In this document: positions 1 through 10,085 of the stretch, in pieces
How positions within the stretch are numbered: position 1 is the stretch's first letter
Layout of the letters: each line of letters begins with the position of its first letter
Assembly (NCBI RefSeq): GCF_002160135.1
Contig: NZ_NFJZ01000007.1
Span: 124,001 to 188,000, forward strand
Direction of reading: 5' to 3'
Origin: Lachnoclostridium sp. An196
GTDB lineage: Bacteria > Bacillota > Clostridia > Lachnospirales > Lachnospiraceae
DNA length: 64,000 nt
Translations under genes and position numbers: made by a program
Notes under the pieces: generated by a model
What the model was told of the DNA's origin: nothing
What the model saw: only the letters and a program-made list of their open reading frames with translations
The model's database searches: none

Positions 1-3000
1 GTATTGTCCGTACCGGAGGTTGCCTGATTCCAGAGTGCTTCCAGGTTTCCGGTATCTGCTCCGACTTCTACCCTCTGTACTTCCACTCCGTTCGCGTACA
101 GGATCAGTTCAATCTCCTCCGGCCGTTTCCCATTAGAATTATTGTTGTCATCCCAGACCTTTGTCACCGGAATGTCAACTGTCTCAGACAGCGTATTGGT
201 GAAATCATATCCGTCTGTATCCGCTTCATATCCGTCCGGTATGATTTCTTCCACCCGGTAGGTGTAGAGATTTCCTTCATCGTCGGTCAGCGGAAGCCCG
301 CTGTAGGTATACGTCCATACATCCGTGTCCGTGCCGGTCCAGACAAGGACTGTTCCGTCCGCTTCCAGGATATCCGCCGTCACTTCCTCTTCTTCGCCGC
401 CCTCTGTGCTCCGGTATATCTTAAGTTCCAGCGTCTCCGGGCGGGTGCCGTAGGCATTGTGATTGTCCAGCCAGGTCTTCGTGCCGGATACGGCTGTTTC
501 AGGAATATTGGTAATCGTGTAGGCAAACGTGCCTGCCTCCTGTTCCCCGTCCGTTTCCGTGATCCGTCCGCCGTCTGTATGGACAACAAATCCGGATTCT
601 TCCACCGGATTTTCTCCGACTGTTTCTTCCTTCACCGTATACAGGTACCTCGTCCCTTCTTCAGCAAAGCGGGGAAGGTTCTCGAATGTTCCTTTCCAGC
701 CGTTCGCATCGCTCAGCGTCAGGGTCAGCGGATCTCCGCTCTCGTCCGTGACTGCCACCGGAAGACCATCAGAGCCCTCGGTACTGCGGTACAGTCCTAC
801 CGTCACTTCTTTCTGTTCTCCGGCGTCTGTTCCCCGCCATACCTTCTGAACCTTCACTTCTGTGGTCAGGATGTTCGTCACTGTAAATCCTTCTTCCGCA
901 GAGCCCTGCGCGGTACCGTCTCCGGCGCCGTCCGCCTGATAACCGTCCGGCACCGAAGCTTCTTTGACCGTATACTGATAACGGACTCCGTTTTCGTCAT
1001 ATTCCGGCAATTCACTGAACGTGTAACTCCAGGAATCAGAGGAGCCGGTCACCGTCCGGATCAGTCTCTGCAGCAAGTTCCCTTTTGTCAGAGTTACCGT
1101 ATCATATTCTATGCCGTTCTGATACAGGATCAGCGTAACGGATTCCGGCCTCAGGCCGTCCTGGTCGCTTCCGTCCAGCCATTCTTTAGTCACCGTAATC
1201 TCAATCGTATCGTCCAGCGTATTGGTAATGTTATTGCCGTTGTAGGCAGACTCATATTCCTCGGGGACTTTCTCTTCCCGGACCCGATACGTATACGTCC
1301 GCCCCATTTCGTCCGCTGCCAAAAGGTCCGAATAGGTATAGGTCCATTCGTTCCCTTCCTGCCCTGTCCACTCAAAGGAAGCTTTTTCTTCTTCCAGGGT
1401 CTCTGCGGTCACTTCCTCCCAGGAAGTTTCCTCATCCGGTGTTACAGTTCTCTGGAGCGTCAGTTCCAGAGTTTCCGGGCGGGTGCCGTAGGCGTTGCCA
1501 TCGTCTTTCCATGTCTTGGTGACGGTCAGATCTGTGCGGCCGATGTTGTAGATGGTTGTCTTTTTATTCTGTGTATCCTGCACATGTACAATCTTCCAGT
1601 CTCCTGCATATTGGGAATCTGATTTAACGTCCTCGATCTGCACCGCGCCATCGCCTGTCCCGATCCGTATCTCCCGGGCATAATATACGTACTTTTTCGC
1701 TCCGGATTCTGAGCCGCCATATTCCGGCAGACCTTCAAACGTATCGGTCCAATTGTTTTGGCTGTTCAGAGTCAATTTCATCTGCGTACCGTCTGATGCA
1801 GGTACTTCTTCTGATTTTTCATCTCCCGGCGTTCCTGTAGTCCTCCAAAGGCCCACAGTCACTTCCTGTATCTCGCTTTCATCCGCCACTGCCCAGATCT
1901 TTTCCACGGTCAGAGAGGTTACCTTTTTGTTGGTGATGATCGTGGTATCTCCTGCTTCGTCCGTGGTCTCTCCATATTCATAGTCTGTCTCGTATCCCGC
2001 AAGCGCCGACTCTGTCACCCGGTACTGTGTCTTTCCATATTCATCTTGCACGCTGCCCGGCAGTACTTCCGGAAGATTCGTCCACTTTGCTTTCCAGGCT
2101 TCATATTCCCAGTAATCTTTGTCTGCAGACTCTGCTTCCGCCTGCCCGTCCAGTTCCACTATCTCCTCGGGGGAAACATCTGTCCAGATCTCTTCTCCAT
2201 CTTCCCCATAACCACTCAGGTACTGCAGAGTCAGAGAGACGGACTCTGTATTTCCACCGTTGCTCTCCCAACTCTTTTCTGCATAGATATCCGTCGTAAC
2301 CATGGTGTTCGTGACCTTCGTGGCATTGGATATACTATAATCATATGACGCTGTATAGGTATCCGCATACGTCCCGGATGCTTCCACCATGTAATCCTCA
2401 AGGTTGTCTTTTGTATATCCTGTTTTTTCATCACTTTCCGAGAGCGGATTCAACTCCACCGCGCGGTACTGATATTCTACAGTCTCTGTCCTGTCCTCCG
2501 ACAGTCCCGATTCCGGAAGACCGGATACCGTTCTGGAAACGGATCCGCCCGCATTGGCTCCATATAGCTCAACGATCAGCGGTACCGGTGTGCCGCCTTC
2601 TTCGCTGACCATTACCGGCTCCCATACAGTGCCGCCGTCCGACGAGCGCTGGATTACAAAACTGACCTGCCAGTCATAGACAGAATCCTCTCCGGCCTCC
2701 GGCCGGGTCCCGTAACGGTTGTCCTTGTCTCCTGCCCACACCTTCGTGATCGTAAGGTCTGTGGTTTCCAACTTGTTGTACTGTATGTTGTCCTCACTGT
2801 CGTGAGAATCTTTGCCCTCACCGTAATAGGCGCTGAACAGGCCATCCGCAAAATTGTATGTATAGGTCTCTCCGTTTTCACTGTTAATAACTTTAATCAC
2901 TTGTTCATAACCCGTGCCGCTGACTGTAATACAGCTTTCCACCACCCGGTATTCCAATTTTGTTGCCGTATTGTCAGCCGCTGTATCACCTGTCCCAGCT

Positions 3001-6000
3001 TTAACAATCCATCCGGGCAGATTTTTAAAACTGCCTCCTGTATTCCATAGGTCATCGCCGAGACGGCCTGTCAGGGTCTGCGTGAAAGAATATCCATTAA
3101 ACAAATCAGAAAAAACCTCATCTGACAATGCGCCTTCAAAATACGTTTCGGCGTCCTGCCATTTGGTATTTCCTGCGTCCGAAATTTCTCTCACCTGCAG
3201 GGTAAACGTCACTTCCAGTTCATATCCCAGATAATCCTCCGTGATCTCGTCTCCGTCGGAATCCACCCAGTACTTGCTGAACGATTCAGAAGTCATGATA
3301 GAATTCTCCAGGTCGGTCATAGACTGCACCAGACTCCCACTCGATTCATCTACTGTCGGATTTCCGTTTTCTGAAGCGGTATCTTTTACCGCCGTATAAG
3401 AATCAATGTGCGTCTCCTCCACCGTATACTCCCACTCCATACCGTTGGGCGCGTAGAGGGCCAGTTCGCCATTAACGATTCCGGTGATCGTATAAGTCCA
3501 ATGTTCCTCGTCTGTTTTCTTCCATTCAATAGAGTAATCTGTATTTGCTGTCAGCTCTGTCTTTTTTATCGCGTTATCCTGCCCCGGCTGGCTGTCCGCC
3601 TCACGATATACTGTCACAGCAATATTAAATTCTTCCGGACGTTTGCCAAATACATCTCCGGCATCATCCCATACCTTCCTTCCTGTCAGGATCTGTGTCT
3701 CCGGATCCGCTGAGGGCTGGTTGATAAAGGTCGCGCTCACTGTCAGTGCTTCCTCTTCGCCGCCAGACTCTACAGAAGACACCAAGGGTTTTAAATCAGT
3801 CACAGAAGTTTCCTGATCCATTTCTATAATGCTGCCTATATTCTCTTCTGTAACATTCTGTTCTACCGCCCAGGTATCATATCCGTTCAGATAGTCCGTG
3901 ACCTCTTCGATGGTGTACACATACTCCGAACCGTTGGGCGCGTACTGCTCCAGCCCGTCCAGCGTAAAGATTCCCTGAAGCCAGCCGCCGGTGCTATCCG
4001 ACCCCGCCGCCTCCTGCACCATCTCAGCGGACCATACCAGATACTCATCGCCTTCGTCATCCTTCATCCAGTGATACGGATCCTCTTCGTCCGGTGACAC
4101 CCTAATATACTCTACATCTGATGTAGTTCCAGTGTTTGTCGTATAGGTACGGCTGATCCGGAAGTAGACCGCCGGATAAGTATTCTGATCAGCCAGCTCC
4201 AGATATTTCTGGAAGCTCAGGCTGCCCGTCTCGCTCGCATAGGTATTTGTCGCCGTAAAATTCACGATCCCTGGCTCATCAAATACCTGTCCCACCTCAA
4301 TACCGTCAGCGCTGTCATCTAACTGCACTTCTTCCCGGATCACATACTGGTACAGACGGCCGTTTTCATCAAACTTGGGAAGTTTCTCCGCGTCGGGATT
4401 TTCCGGTGCTGCCGTCACAGTTCCATCTTCGGCAATTTCTAATTTATTCTCACCTTCATACTCAAAAGTAAACGTATAAATACTTCCGCTGAGTATCGCT
4501 TCCCAGTTTTCCTCACTTATCGTCAGGGATACGACTGGATCTCCTTTCAGTATCTCTTCCTCACTTTCACCAGAAACACCCCTGTACAGGTAAAATGTCA
4601 CCGTCGGCAGATCCTCGCTTGGATACTGGTCCGGCAGATTTTCCCACAGTTTCCGCACCGTGACCGTCGTCTCTCCCTCGATGGAATTGGTAAACGTCCC
4701 GCCTTCCTTCAGAGCATAGGCGCCGGACTCTTCCATCTCATACACATAGCCAAAGGTTTTCGCATCCTCTGTCGGCTCCATACTGCTGCCCAGATCTGTC
4801 ACTGTACTGCCTTCGTTAATACTGTACCCGACTGTCTGGTACCCCAGCTGGTCCGCCGCTATCATTGTCTGCTCCACCGCATAATAAATGATTTCATAAC
4901 CGTAATCATCGTACATGGGCAGATCGCCAAAATCCGCCGTCCAGCGGGTGGTCGTCTCGTTATCGTCCTGAGTCCACAGATAATTTCTCTGGTATAGCTG
5001 AAGACTTACATCATCCGCGTCCGAACTGTTATGTACCAGCTGATAAAGGTCGATATACAGATCCGGCCGTTCCTTATTCTGGTACGTGTAATCATCGTTC
5101 CACTGTTTCGTCCACTGCACGGTCTTGCTGCCGGTGAGCTGGTTGGTGATCTCCACCGTCTGTTGATCCGATGTGTGCAGTTCGCCGGTCACATCATAGC
5201 TGGTGGTCATAGATGTGGTATATTCTTTGTAAAGCTCATATAACTGCGGATAATTATTCTCCAGTTCTTCATCAGAGAGCTCACTATATTCACCATTCCG
5301 TTCGATAACCCAGCTTTCTCTCACCTCGTAACCGACAGTGCTTCCGTTCAGATCATATTTGGGAAGGTTGTTAAAATAATAGGTATACGTGGATGCTTCT
5401 GTGTCCAGGTCCAGCTCCAGAACCGTTTTCCCGTCACTGCCGCTTCCATCTGCCTGGTTGCTTAAATAAGTTGAAATATATCCGATATTGACTTCATCTG
5501 CGGTACCGGCATCCGCCGAATGTGTCATCTTATAAGTTTCAGAACCGGCGGCCGGGCTGAAATCCAGGTACAGAACGAGTTTCGGCACTGAAATATCTGA
5601 ATTCTCCTCTGCTGCCTCCTTCAGTCGTTCCAGTTCCTCTACGATGGCTTTTCTCTGTTCTCCGTCACCGTCCACCCATTCTTTGGTAACGGTGATGTTC
5701 ACGTTCCCCAGACGGCGGTTCGTCACCGTATACAGCGTGGGATTTCCCACCGCATCCAGTTCCTCCACACCGTAGCTGGCCTCATACCGGTGGTTGGATG
5801 CGGAGAACTGATGGATCGCCTCTTCGTTCATCTTACCGTCTTCCGTCGTCGGAACCGGCGTTCCGTCCGATTCTGTCAGGTATTCCGTTGCATGTCCGCC
5901 CATCTCCGTCTCCACGATAAAGACTTCCTCCGGTTCATAGGCGCCGATCCCTACCCACGCATTCCAGCTTCCGCCATTCGCTCCGCTGAGCGTCACCTCC

Positions 6001-9000
6001 TCAACCAATTTTCCGGTATCTCTCGCATAGACGCCGATTGTCACGTCTTCCCGGTGAGTGACGTCACTGCTGTCGGTCCAGTATTTCTGGACGATAATGT
6101 AATATCCGGTTCCCGGAGCGTTGGTCACCGTAGTCAGATATCCTCCGTCTTCTGTCCGCTCCGTTTCGTAAGTCGGCACAAAAGCCTGATCTTCACTGCT
6201 TATCTCCAGGAGATAATACTCATACAGCAGGCCCTCCTCATTGTATTCCGGAAGGCCGGTCACAGAAGCATGCCAGGCTTCCGCCTCCTGCATGCTGATC
6301 TTCAGTCCGTCAGAGGTTGTCAGCGTAGTTTCTTCCTCGTCCGGCATTCCATCCATCGTAAATCTGCAATAAGGCTCTTCATAATCCGGTTCTTCCCCGC
6401 TGACGGACCGGTAGATGGCGAACTCCACTTTCGTACCGGCTTTATCGGCGCTGATGTCATTCCCATTCTCGTCCTCCCAGATCTTTTCCACCTCATAGGT
6501 AATGGTATCTGAGATCTGGTTCGTAACGATGACGGCTCCGGTCTCCGGATCTTTTTTCGTTGTGGAGCGGTAAGTCACTTCTTCCCCATTCTGGGTCATA
6601 GTAAACGTATATACGCCTTCGCTTTCTTCTGACAGGGTAATCTCTTCCCCGTTCTGACAGATGGCGCTCTCCACCCAGCGGTATTCCAGTTCTTCTCCAT
6701 GGCTCCCGTACCGGGGCACCTGAAGCGTCTCGCTGTCGGTCAGCTGCTCCGCGTAGAAATCATCCATCGTCACCGTCGTTCCGGTGGCCTCCCATTCCTG
6801 CTCCTCTTCGCCGTCGGCAGCCACAGGCCTGGATTCCAGAGACAGTTCGATGGTCACGTCTTCAAAATGGGCCTGGAACGCTTCCGCTTTCCAGTCCTTG
6901 ACCACCGTCGTCTCCACCGTATCCGTCAGACGGTTGGAGATCGTCCCGCCGTTATAGACGAATTCGTTGGTCCCGGTCCGGCCGTCTTCATCTTTTATCA
7001 GTTCGTTGCTGTCTCCGTCCGGCACCAGGATAAAATCCGATACCTCTCCGTCTTCTCCGACGGAGCCAAATACCTGCTCATATCCGGATCCGTCGATCAC
7101 CTCGCGCACCACGTAAATATACCGGTACCCTTCCGCGTCGTACTTGTCCAGAGTAATCGGATTACCCTCGCCATCTTCAAATTCTATGGTAAAAGTATTC
7201 GCACTTCCCGCCGACACGGTCATCGTGATATTCTGGCCGTTCTCATCAGTCACCTGCGCCGCCGTCGTGTAAGATTCTCCCGCCCGGTAACGCCACAGAT
7301 AGAAGGTGACCCCCGGGCGTTCGCCTGAGTCCGCTTCATCCAGCCATACTTTCCTGGCAGAGTAGGTTGTCTCTCCGGTCAGTATCATGATCAGGCTCCC
7401 GCCGTCCAGGATCTCATCCGTCGTCGATCCTCCCAGCGCCGAATCCGTGTTGTCGTAACGGATACTGAAATAATCGCCGTCATCGATCCCTTCGATTCCC
7501 TCGGGCGTCAGCCGGTCGTTTTCCTCGTCTTTTGTATGTGTACCCACTGTATATATGATCGGTTCCCCGCTCAGCGTGTACATGGGAAGGCTCGTGATCG
7601 TAACTGTGCCCCTGTTGGCGGAATCGTTTCCATCGCCGTCCTGGTCATACACCGTGTTAAGGGTATCCCCGTCCAGTTCTTTCAGCTGGGTTTCTTCCTG
7701 AAGCTTATCGTCCACATAGGTCTTCAGATAAAATTTCTCCAGGTTCTGGTCCCTCAGCCCCTGCGCGGTTCCCTGGTCTCCCCAGCGGATATCGACCCGG
7801 AATTCAAAATCCGTCTCCGCCACATAGTACCAGCCTTCCGACACGCCTTCCTCATCCGCGTTCTCTTCTGTCACTTCCGTCAGAAGATAGGAATCCTGCT
7901 CCGGAGCCACAACCCTCCAGTAAACATACTGGGTAGTTTGTACTCCCATTTCGTCGGTCCGTGTAAGCTGTGACGGAAGTTCCGACAGGGAATAGGTCCA
8001 TTCCGCTCCATTCTCTGTGATGTCTGCCTCCGGCATCTCCTCCAGGCCGATCGCTGACAGAGTTTCATCACTCAGAGTCGTCCACTGCAGGCCGTCTGCT
8101 TCAAGATTGCCTTCATCCAGCTGCTCATCCGATACATAATACTGAATTATAACGCTGTCTTTATAATCACCGGTATTCGGACGGATGCCGCCTTCATTTC
8201 CGTTGTCCACCCAGAAAATCTGCTGCGAAACCGTACCGTCCTGTTCGGTTATATCTATCGTAATTCCGCTTCTCTGCACTGCCCGGAGCTCTGTCACGCC
8301 GTCCGCCACATAGTAAGTCCCGGCCCCGCTCTGCAGCGCGTAAAAATATGTATCCGGCTCTTCTTCCAGCATATCATCCGTGATCTCCAGAAGCGCGTAT
8401 CCTTCTGTCCGCGGCAGTTCCATATCCCACGAAACCGTATAAGAACGCTCTTCTCCATCCGCTCCGGTCTCCGTGACCGCAGAAGGCAGGCTGTCCCCGG
8501 AAATCTTTACCGTATACTGCCGCACCGTATAAGAAACCTCTGTCCCTTCCCCGGTATCTGCTTCCTCTGTCTCGGCCTCTGCCAAAGCCATGATCTGGTC
8601 CGAGACGGTCTGCGTCTCTTCCGCCTCTGCGGACGGCAGCTCCGACAGTCCCACCTGATCCATATTGTCTTCGGCAAGGACCTGGTCCGGTTCCTCCTCT
8701 GTTTCTTCTGCTCCCTCCGAAGACGCCTCCTCCAGCGAAAAAGTCAGCTCCACATCCGGAAAGTCTTCACTGTCCGGACGGGATCCATCGCTGTCCGGAA
8801 GTTCCACCCAATAGATCTCCTGCTCCAGATCTTCGCTCCAGGCGTCGACCCGGACGCCTGTTTCCGTCTCCGGTTCCTCTTCGATCAGCACATAATACCA
8901 GCCCGCGCCTCTGTCAGCGAAATCATAAAGCCCCTGCTCCAGGTCTTCTTCCGTCACTTCGGTCAGTTCATATTCTTCCAGTTCCGGGAAAGAGAACTCC

Positions 9001-9812
9001 CACTCGATCTGCCATACCGCAGTCCGTCCTTCTTCGTCCGTCTCCTCGATGCTGGCGGGCAGACTTGTCCCCTCGTAAGAGACTGTGAAGCTGTCCCCGT
9101 CTTCCGTTATCCCGGCGGCAGGCATTTCCTCCAGACAGACTTCCTGCAGATTCTCCTGCGACAGCGCCGTAAATGTACCGTCCTCCGTTCCGTCCGTACT
9201 CTTTCTGAACGTCAGTACCGGAGCCGCCTCGTCCGCTGCCGGTCTTATCCCCCGGGCGTTCCCGTCGTCTGCCCAGTAAACGGTCCGCGTCAATTCCTCG
9301 GCATACTCCAGAATCCGGATGTCTTCCGCCGGATTTTCTGTCTCCTCCTCACCGTCCGTCTCCTCTTCCGGCTGCTCCGCTTCTTCCGAAGCACCTTCCT
9401 CCTGTTCTCCTGCTTCCTCCGAAACTTCTTCCTCCCGGCTGCCGGACTCTTCCGGAATCTCTTCCTCCTGACTGTCCGTTCCCTCCGGAACTTCTTCTTC
9501 CTGACTGTCTGTTCCCTCCGGAACTTCTTCTTCCTGGCTGTCCGTTCCCTCCGGAATCTCTTCCTCCTGGCTGTCTGTCTCTTCCGGGATCTCTTCTCCC
9601 TGGCTGGCTGTCTCTTCCGGAAGTTCTCCCTGCGTATCTTCCGTGGTGTTCAGAACCTCATTTTGCATTTCGCCGGCAAGAGAGATCTGCGTATCTGAAA
9701 ACAATAAAACCAGCATCTGCAAAACCAATATCAGACACACAACACGTCTGAATGATCTCAGCATCTTTGCCGGCTTTTTATCTTTCGTGTTCCCTTTTTG
9801 GCTCCTTTTCAA
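1..9812 (-). CDS. Giant CnaB-repeat surface protein, C-terminus beyond window
   Basis: The reading frame is open from a TTG start to the window edge, giving at least 3,270 residues. The TTG is chosen because a perfect AGGAGG lies 7 nt upstream. The first in-frame ATG, 18 codons in, has no such site. The N-terminus is basic and then hydrophobic (about residues 20-48), like a signal peptide. A Glu/Pro-rich tandem-repeat stalk follows (about 60-150). The rest is some 18 consecutive modules of roughly 110 residues, most opening with a motif such as VTKxWxD..N..GxRPE and closing with YxYxVxE...TNxL. These match Cna protein B-type (DUF7601-like) domains, which usually build stiff, isopeptide-stabilised stalks. 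Such proteins are normally sortase-anchored, but the anchor lies outside the window. The role is inferred as adhesion or surface display. It has its own promoter and is separated from the upstream giant gene by a terminator. Confidence 0.9.
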   Translation of the reverse strand, partial: MKRSQKGNTKDKKPAKMLRSFRRVVCLILVLQMLVLLFSDTQISLAGEMQNEVLNTTEDTQGELPEETASQGEEIPEETDSQEEEIPEGTDSQEEEVPEGTDSQEEEVPEGTDSQEEEIPEESGSREEEVSEEAGEQEEGASEEAEQPEEETDGEEETENPAEDIRILEYAEELTRTVYWADDGNARGIRPAADEAAPVLTFRKSTDGTEDGTFTALSQENLQEVCLEEMPAAGITEDGDSFTVSYEGTSLPASIEETDEEGRTAVWQIEWEFSFPELEEYELTEVTEEDLEQGLYDFADRGAGWYYVLIEEEPETETGVRVDAWSEDLEQEIYWVELPDSDGSRPDSEDFPDVELTFSLEEASSEGAEETEEEPDQVLAEDNMDQVGLSELPSAEAEETQTVSDQIMALAEAETEEADTGEGTEVSYTVRQYTVKISGDSLPSAVTETGADGEERSYTVSWDMELPRTEGYALLEITDDMLEEEPDTYFYALQSGAGTYYVADGVTELRAVQRSGITIDITEQDGTVSQQIFWVDNGNEGGIRPNTGDYKDSVIIQYYVSDEQLDEGNLEADGLQWTTLSDETLSAIGLEEMPEADITENGAEWTYSLSELPSQLTRTDEMGVQTTQYVYWRVVAPEQDSYLLTEVTEENADEEGVSEGWYYVAETDFEFRVDIRWGDQGTAQGLRDQNLEKFYLKTYVDDKLQEETQLKELDGDTLNTVYDQDGDGNDSANRGTVTITSLPMYTLSGEPIIYTVGTHTKDEENDRLTPEGIEGIDDGDYFSIRYDNTDSALGGSTTDEILDGGSLIMILTGETTYSARKVWLDEADSGERPGVTFYLWRYRAGESYTTAAQVTDENGQNITMTVSAGSANTFTIEFEDGEGNPITLDKYDAEGYRYIYVVREVIDGSGYEQVFGSVGEDGEVSDFILVPDGDSNELIKDEDGRTGTNEFVYNGGTISNRLTDTVETTVVKDWKAEAFQAHFEDVTIELSLESRPVAADGEEEQEWEATGTTVTMDDFYAEQLTDSETLQVPRYGSHGEELEYRWVESAICQNGEEITLSEESEGVYTFTMTQNGEEVTYRSTTKKDPETGAVIVTNQISDTITYEVEKIWEDENGNDISADKAGTKVEFAIYRSVSGEEPDYEEPYCRFTMDGMPDEEETTLTTSDGLKISMQEAEAWHASVTGLPEYNEEGLLYEYYLLEISSEDQAFVPTYETERTEDGGYLTTVTNAPGTGYYIIVQKYWTDSSDVTHREDVTIGVYARDTGKLVEEVTLSGANGGSWNAWVGIGAYEPEEVFIVETEMGGHATEYLTESDGTPVPTTEDGKMNEEAIHQFSASNHRYEASYGVEELDAVGNPTLYTVTNRRLGNVNITVTKEWVDGDGEQRKAIVEELERLKEAAEENSDISVPKLVLYLDFSPAAGSETYKMTHSADAGTADEVNIGYISTYLSNQADGSGSDGKTVLELDLDTEASTYTYYFNNLPKYDLNGSTVGYEVRESWVIERNGEYSELSDEELENNYPQLYELYKEYTTSMTTSYDVTGELHTSDQQTVEITNQLTGSKTVQWTKQWNDDYTYQNKERPDLYIDLYQLVHNSSDADDVSLQLYQRNYLWTQDDNETTTRWTADFGDLPMYDDYGYEIIYYAVEQTMIAADQLGYQTVGYSINEGSTVTDLGSSMEPTEDAKTFGYVYEMEESGAYALKEGGTFTNSIEGETTVTVRKLWENLPDQYPSEDLPTVTFYLYRGVSGESEEEILKGDPVVSLTISEENWEAILSGSIYTFTFEYEGENKLEIAEDGTVTAAPENPDAEKLPKFDENGRLYQYVIREEVQLDDSADGIEVGQVFDEPGIVNFTATNTYASETGSLSFQKYLELADQNTYPAVYFRISRTYTTNTGTTSDVEYIRVSPDEEDPYHWMKDDEGDEYLVWSAEMVQEAAGSDSTGGWLQGIFTLDGLEQYAPNGSEYVYTIEEVTDYLNGYDTWAVEQNVTEENIGSIIEMDQETSVTDLKPLVSSVESGGEEEALTVSATFINQPSADPETQILTGRKVWDDAGDVFGKRPEEFNIAVTVYREADSQPGQDNAIKKTELTANTDYSIEWKKTDEEHWTYTITGIVNGELALYAPNGMEWEYTVEETHIDSYTAVKDTASENGNPTVDESSGSLVQSMTDLENSIMTSESFSKYWVDSDGDEITEDYLGYELEVTFTLQVREISDAGNTKWQDAETYFEGALSDEVFSDLFNGYSFTQTLTGRLGDDLWNTGGSFKNLPGWIVKAGTGDTAADNTATKLEYRVVESCITVSGTGYEQVIKVINSENGETYTYNFADGLFSAYYGEGKDSHDSEDNIQYNKLETTDLTITKVWAGDKDNRYGTRPEAGEDSVYDWQVSFVIQRSSDGGTVWEPVMVSEEGGTPVPLIVELYGANAGGSVSRTVSGLPESGLSEDRTETVEYQYRAVELNPLSESDEKTGYTKDNLEDYMVEASGTYADTYTASYDYSISNATKVTNTMVTTDIYAEKSWESNGGNTESVSLTLQYLSGYGEDGEEIWTDVSPEEIVELDGQAEAESADKDYWEYEAWKAKWTNLPEVLPGSVQDEYGKTQYRVTESALAGYETDYEYGETTDEAGDTTIITNKKVTSLTVEKIWAVADESEIQEVTVGLWRTTGTPGDEKSEEVPASDGTQMKLTLNSQNNWTDTFEGLPEYGGSESGAKKYVYYAREIRIGTGDGAVQIEDVKSDSQYAGDWKIVHVQDTQNKKTTIYNIGRTDLTVTKTWKDDGNAYGTRPETLELTLQRTVTPDEETSWEEVTAETLEEEKASFEWTGQEGNEWTYTYSDLLAADEMGRTYTYRVREEKVPEEYESAYNGNNITNTLDDTIEITVTKEWLDGSDQDGLRPESVTLILYQNGIEYDTVTLTKGNLLQRLIRTVTGSSDSWSYTFSELPEYDENGVRYQYTVKEASVPDGYQADGAGDGTAQGSAEEGFTVTNILTTEVKVQKVWRGTDAGEQKEVTVGLYRSTEGSDGLPVAVTDESGDPLTLTLSDANGWKGTFENLPRFAEEGTRYLYTVKEETVGENPVEESGFVVHTDGGRITETDGEQEAGTFAYTITNIPETAVSGTKTWLDNHNAYGTRPETLELKIYRSTEGGEEEEVTADILEADGTVLVWTGTDTDVWTYTYSGLPLTDDEGNLYTYRVEEIIPDGYEADTDGYDFTNTLSETVDIPVTKVWDDNNNSNGKRPEEIELILYANGVEVQRVEVGADTGNLEALWNQATSGTDN
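9431..9630 (-). repeat. 33-bp in-frame tandem repeat, stalk of CnaB protein
   Basis: About six copies of a 33-bp unit encode an 11-residue acidic motif of the form EEEIPEGTDSQ. Inner copies are nearly identical and outer copies diverge (PEETAS, PEESGS). The unit is a multiple of three, so copy-number change by slippage would lengthen or shorten the stalk without breaking the frame. Confidence 0.85.
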
Positions 9813-9915
9813 TGTCTGACCTCCTTCTGCACAACCCGCGCCGTTTACATGCGCCTTTTACATACATCGCCTATGGGACACACTTGTTTTCAATTCATCA
9901 CACTTTTTTGTAGAT

Positions 9916-9944
9916 ATTATATTTATACATAATATTCATGTTAA
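9916..9944 (-). promoter_or_regulatory. Sigma-A promoter of CnaB surface gene
   Basis: Read on the minus strand: TTAACA, a 17-bp spacer, then TATAAT. It lies about 100 nt upstream of the TTG start, in AT-rich DNA between the two giant genes. The resulting leader is about 95 nt, and I recognise no riboswitch in it. Confidence 0.75.
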
Positions 9945-9997
9945 CTTTGTGAAATATATCCATATATATGGAAAATTCATCCAAAATATGCATCTGC

Positions 9998-10039
9998 AAA
10001 AAAGACAGCCCCGGACTGCGGGAAAAATCCCGCAGTCCG
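9998..10039 (-). terminator. Rho-independent terminator of giant Ig-like gene
   Basis: A perfect 12-bp stem (CGGACTGCGGGA with its complement) closes on an AAAA/TTTT loop. On the minus strand it is followed by a T-rich tract (9998-10005). It lies about 45 nt after the stop codon of the 5.2-kilo-residue gene and isolates the CnaB gene downstream. Confidence 0.85.
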
Positions 10040-10085
10040 AGGACGGTCTTCTTTTTATTCATTTATACTGTTTCTGTTGGCTGCT

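Noticed and set aside
9431-9630. CRISPR-like array
   Set aside because: The regular repeat is a 33-bp in-frame coding repeat with no spacers and no cas genes nearby.
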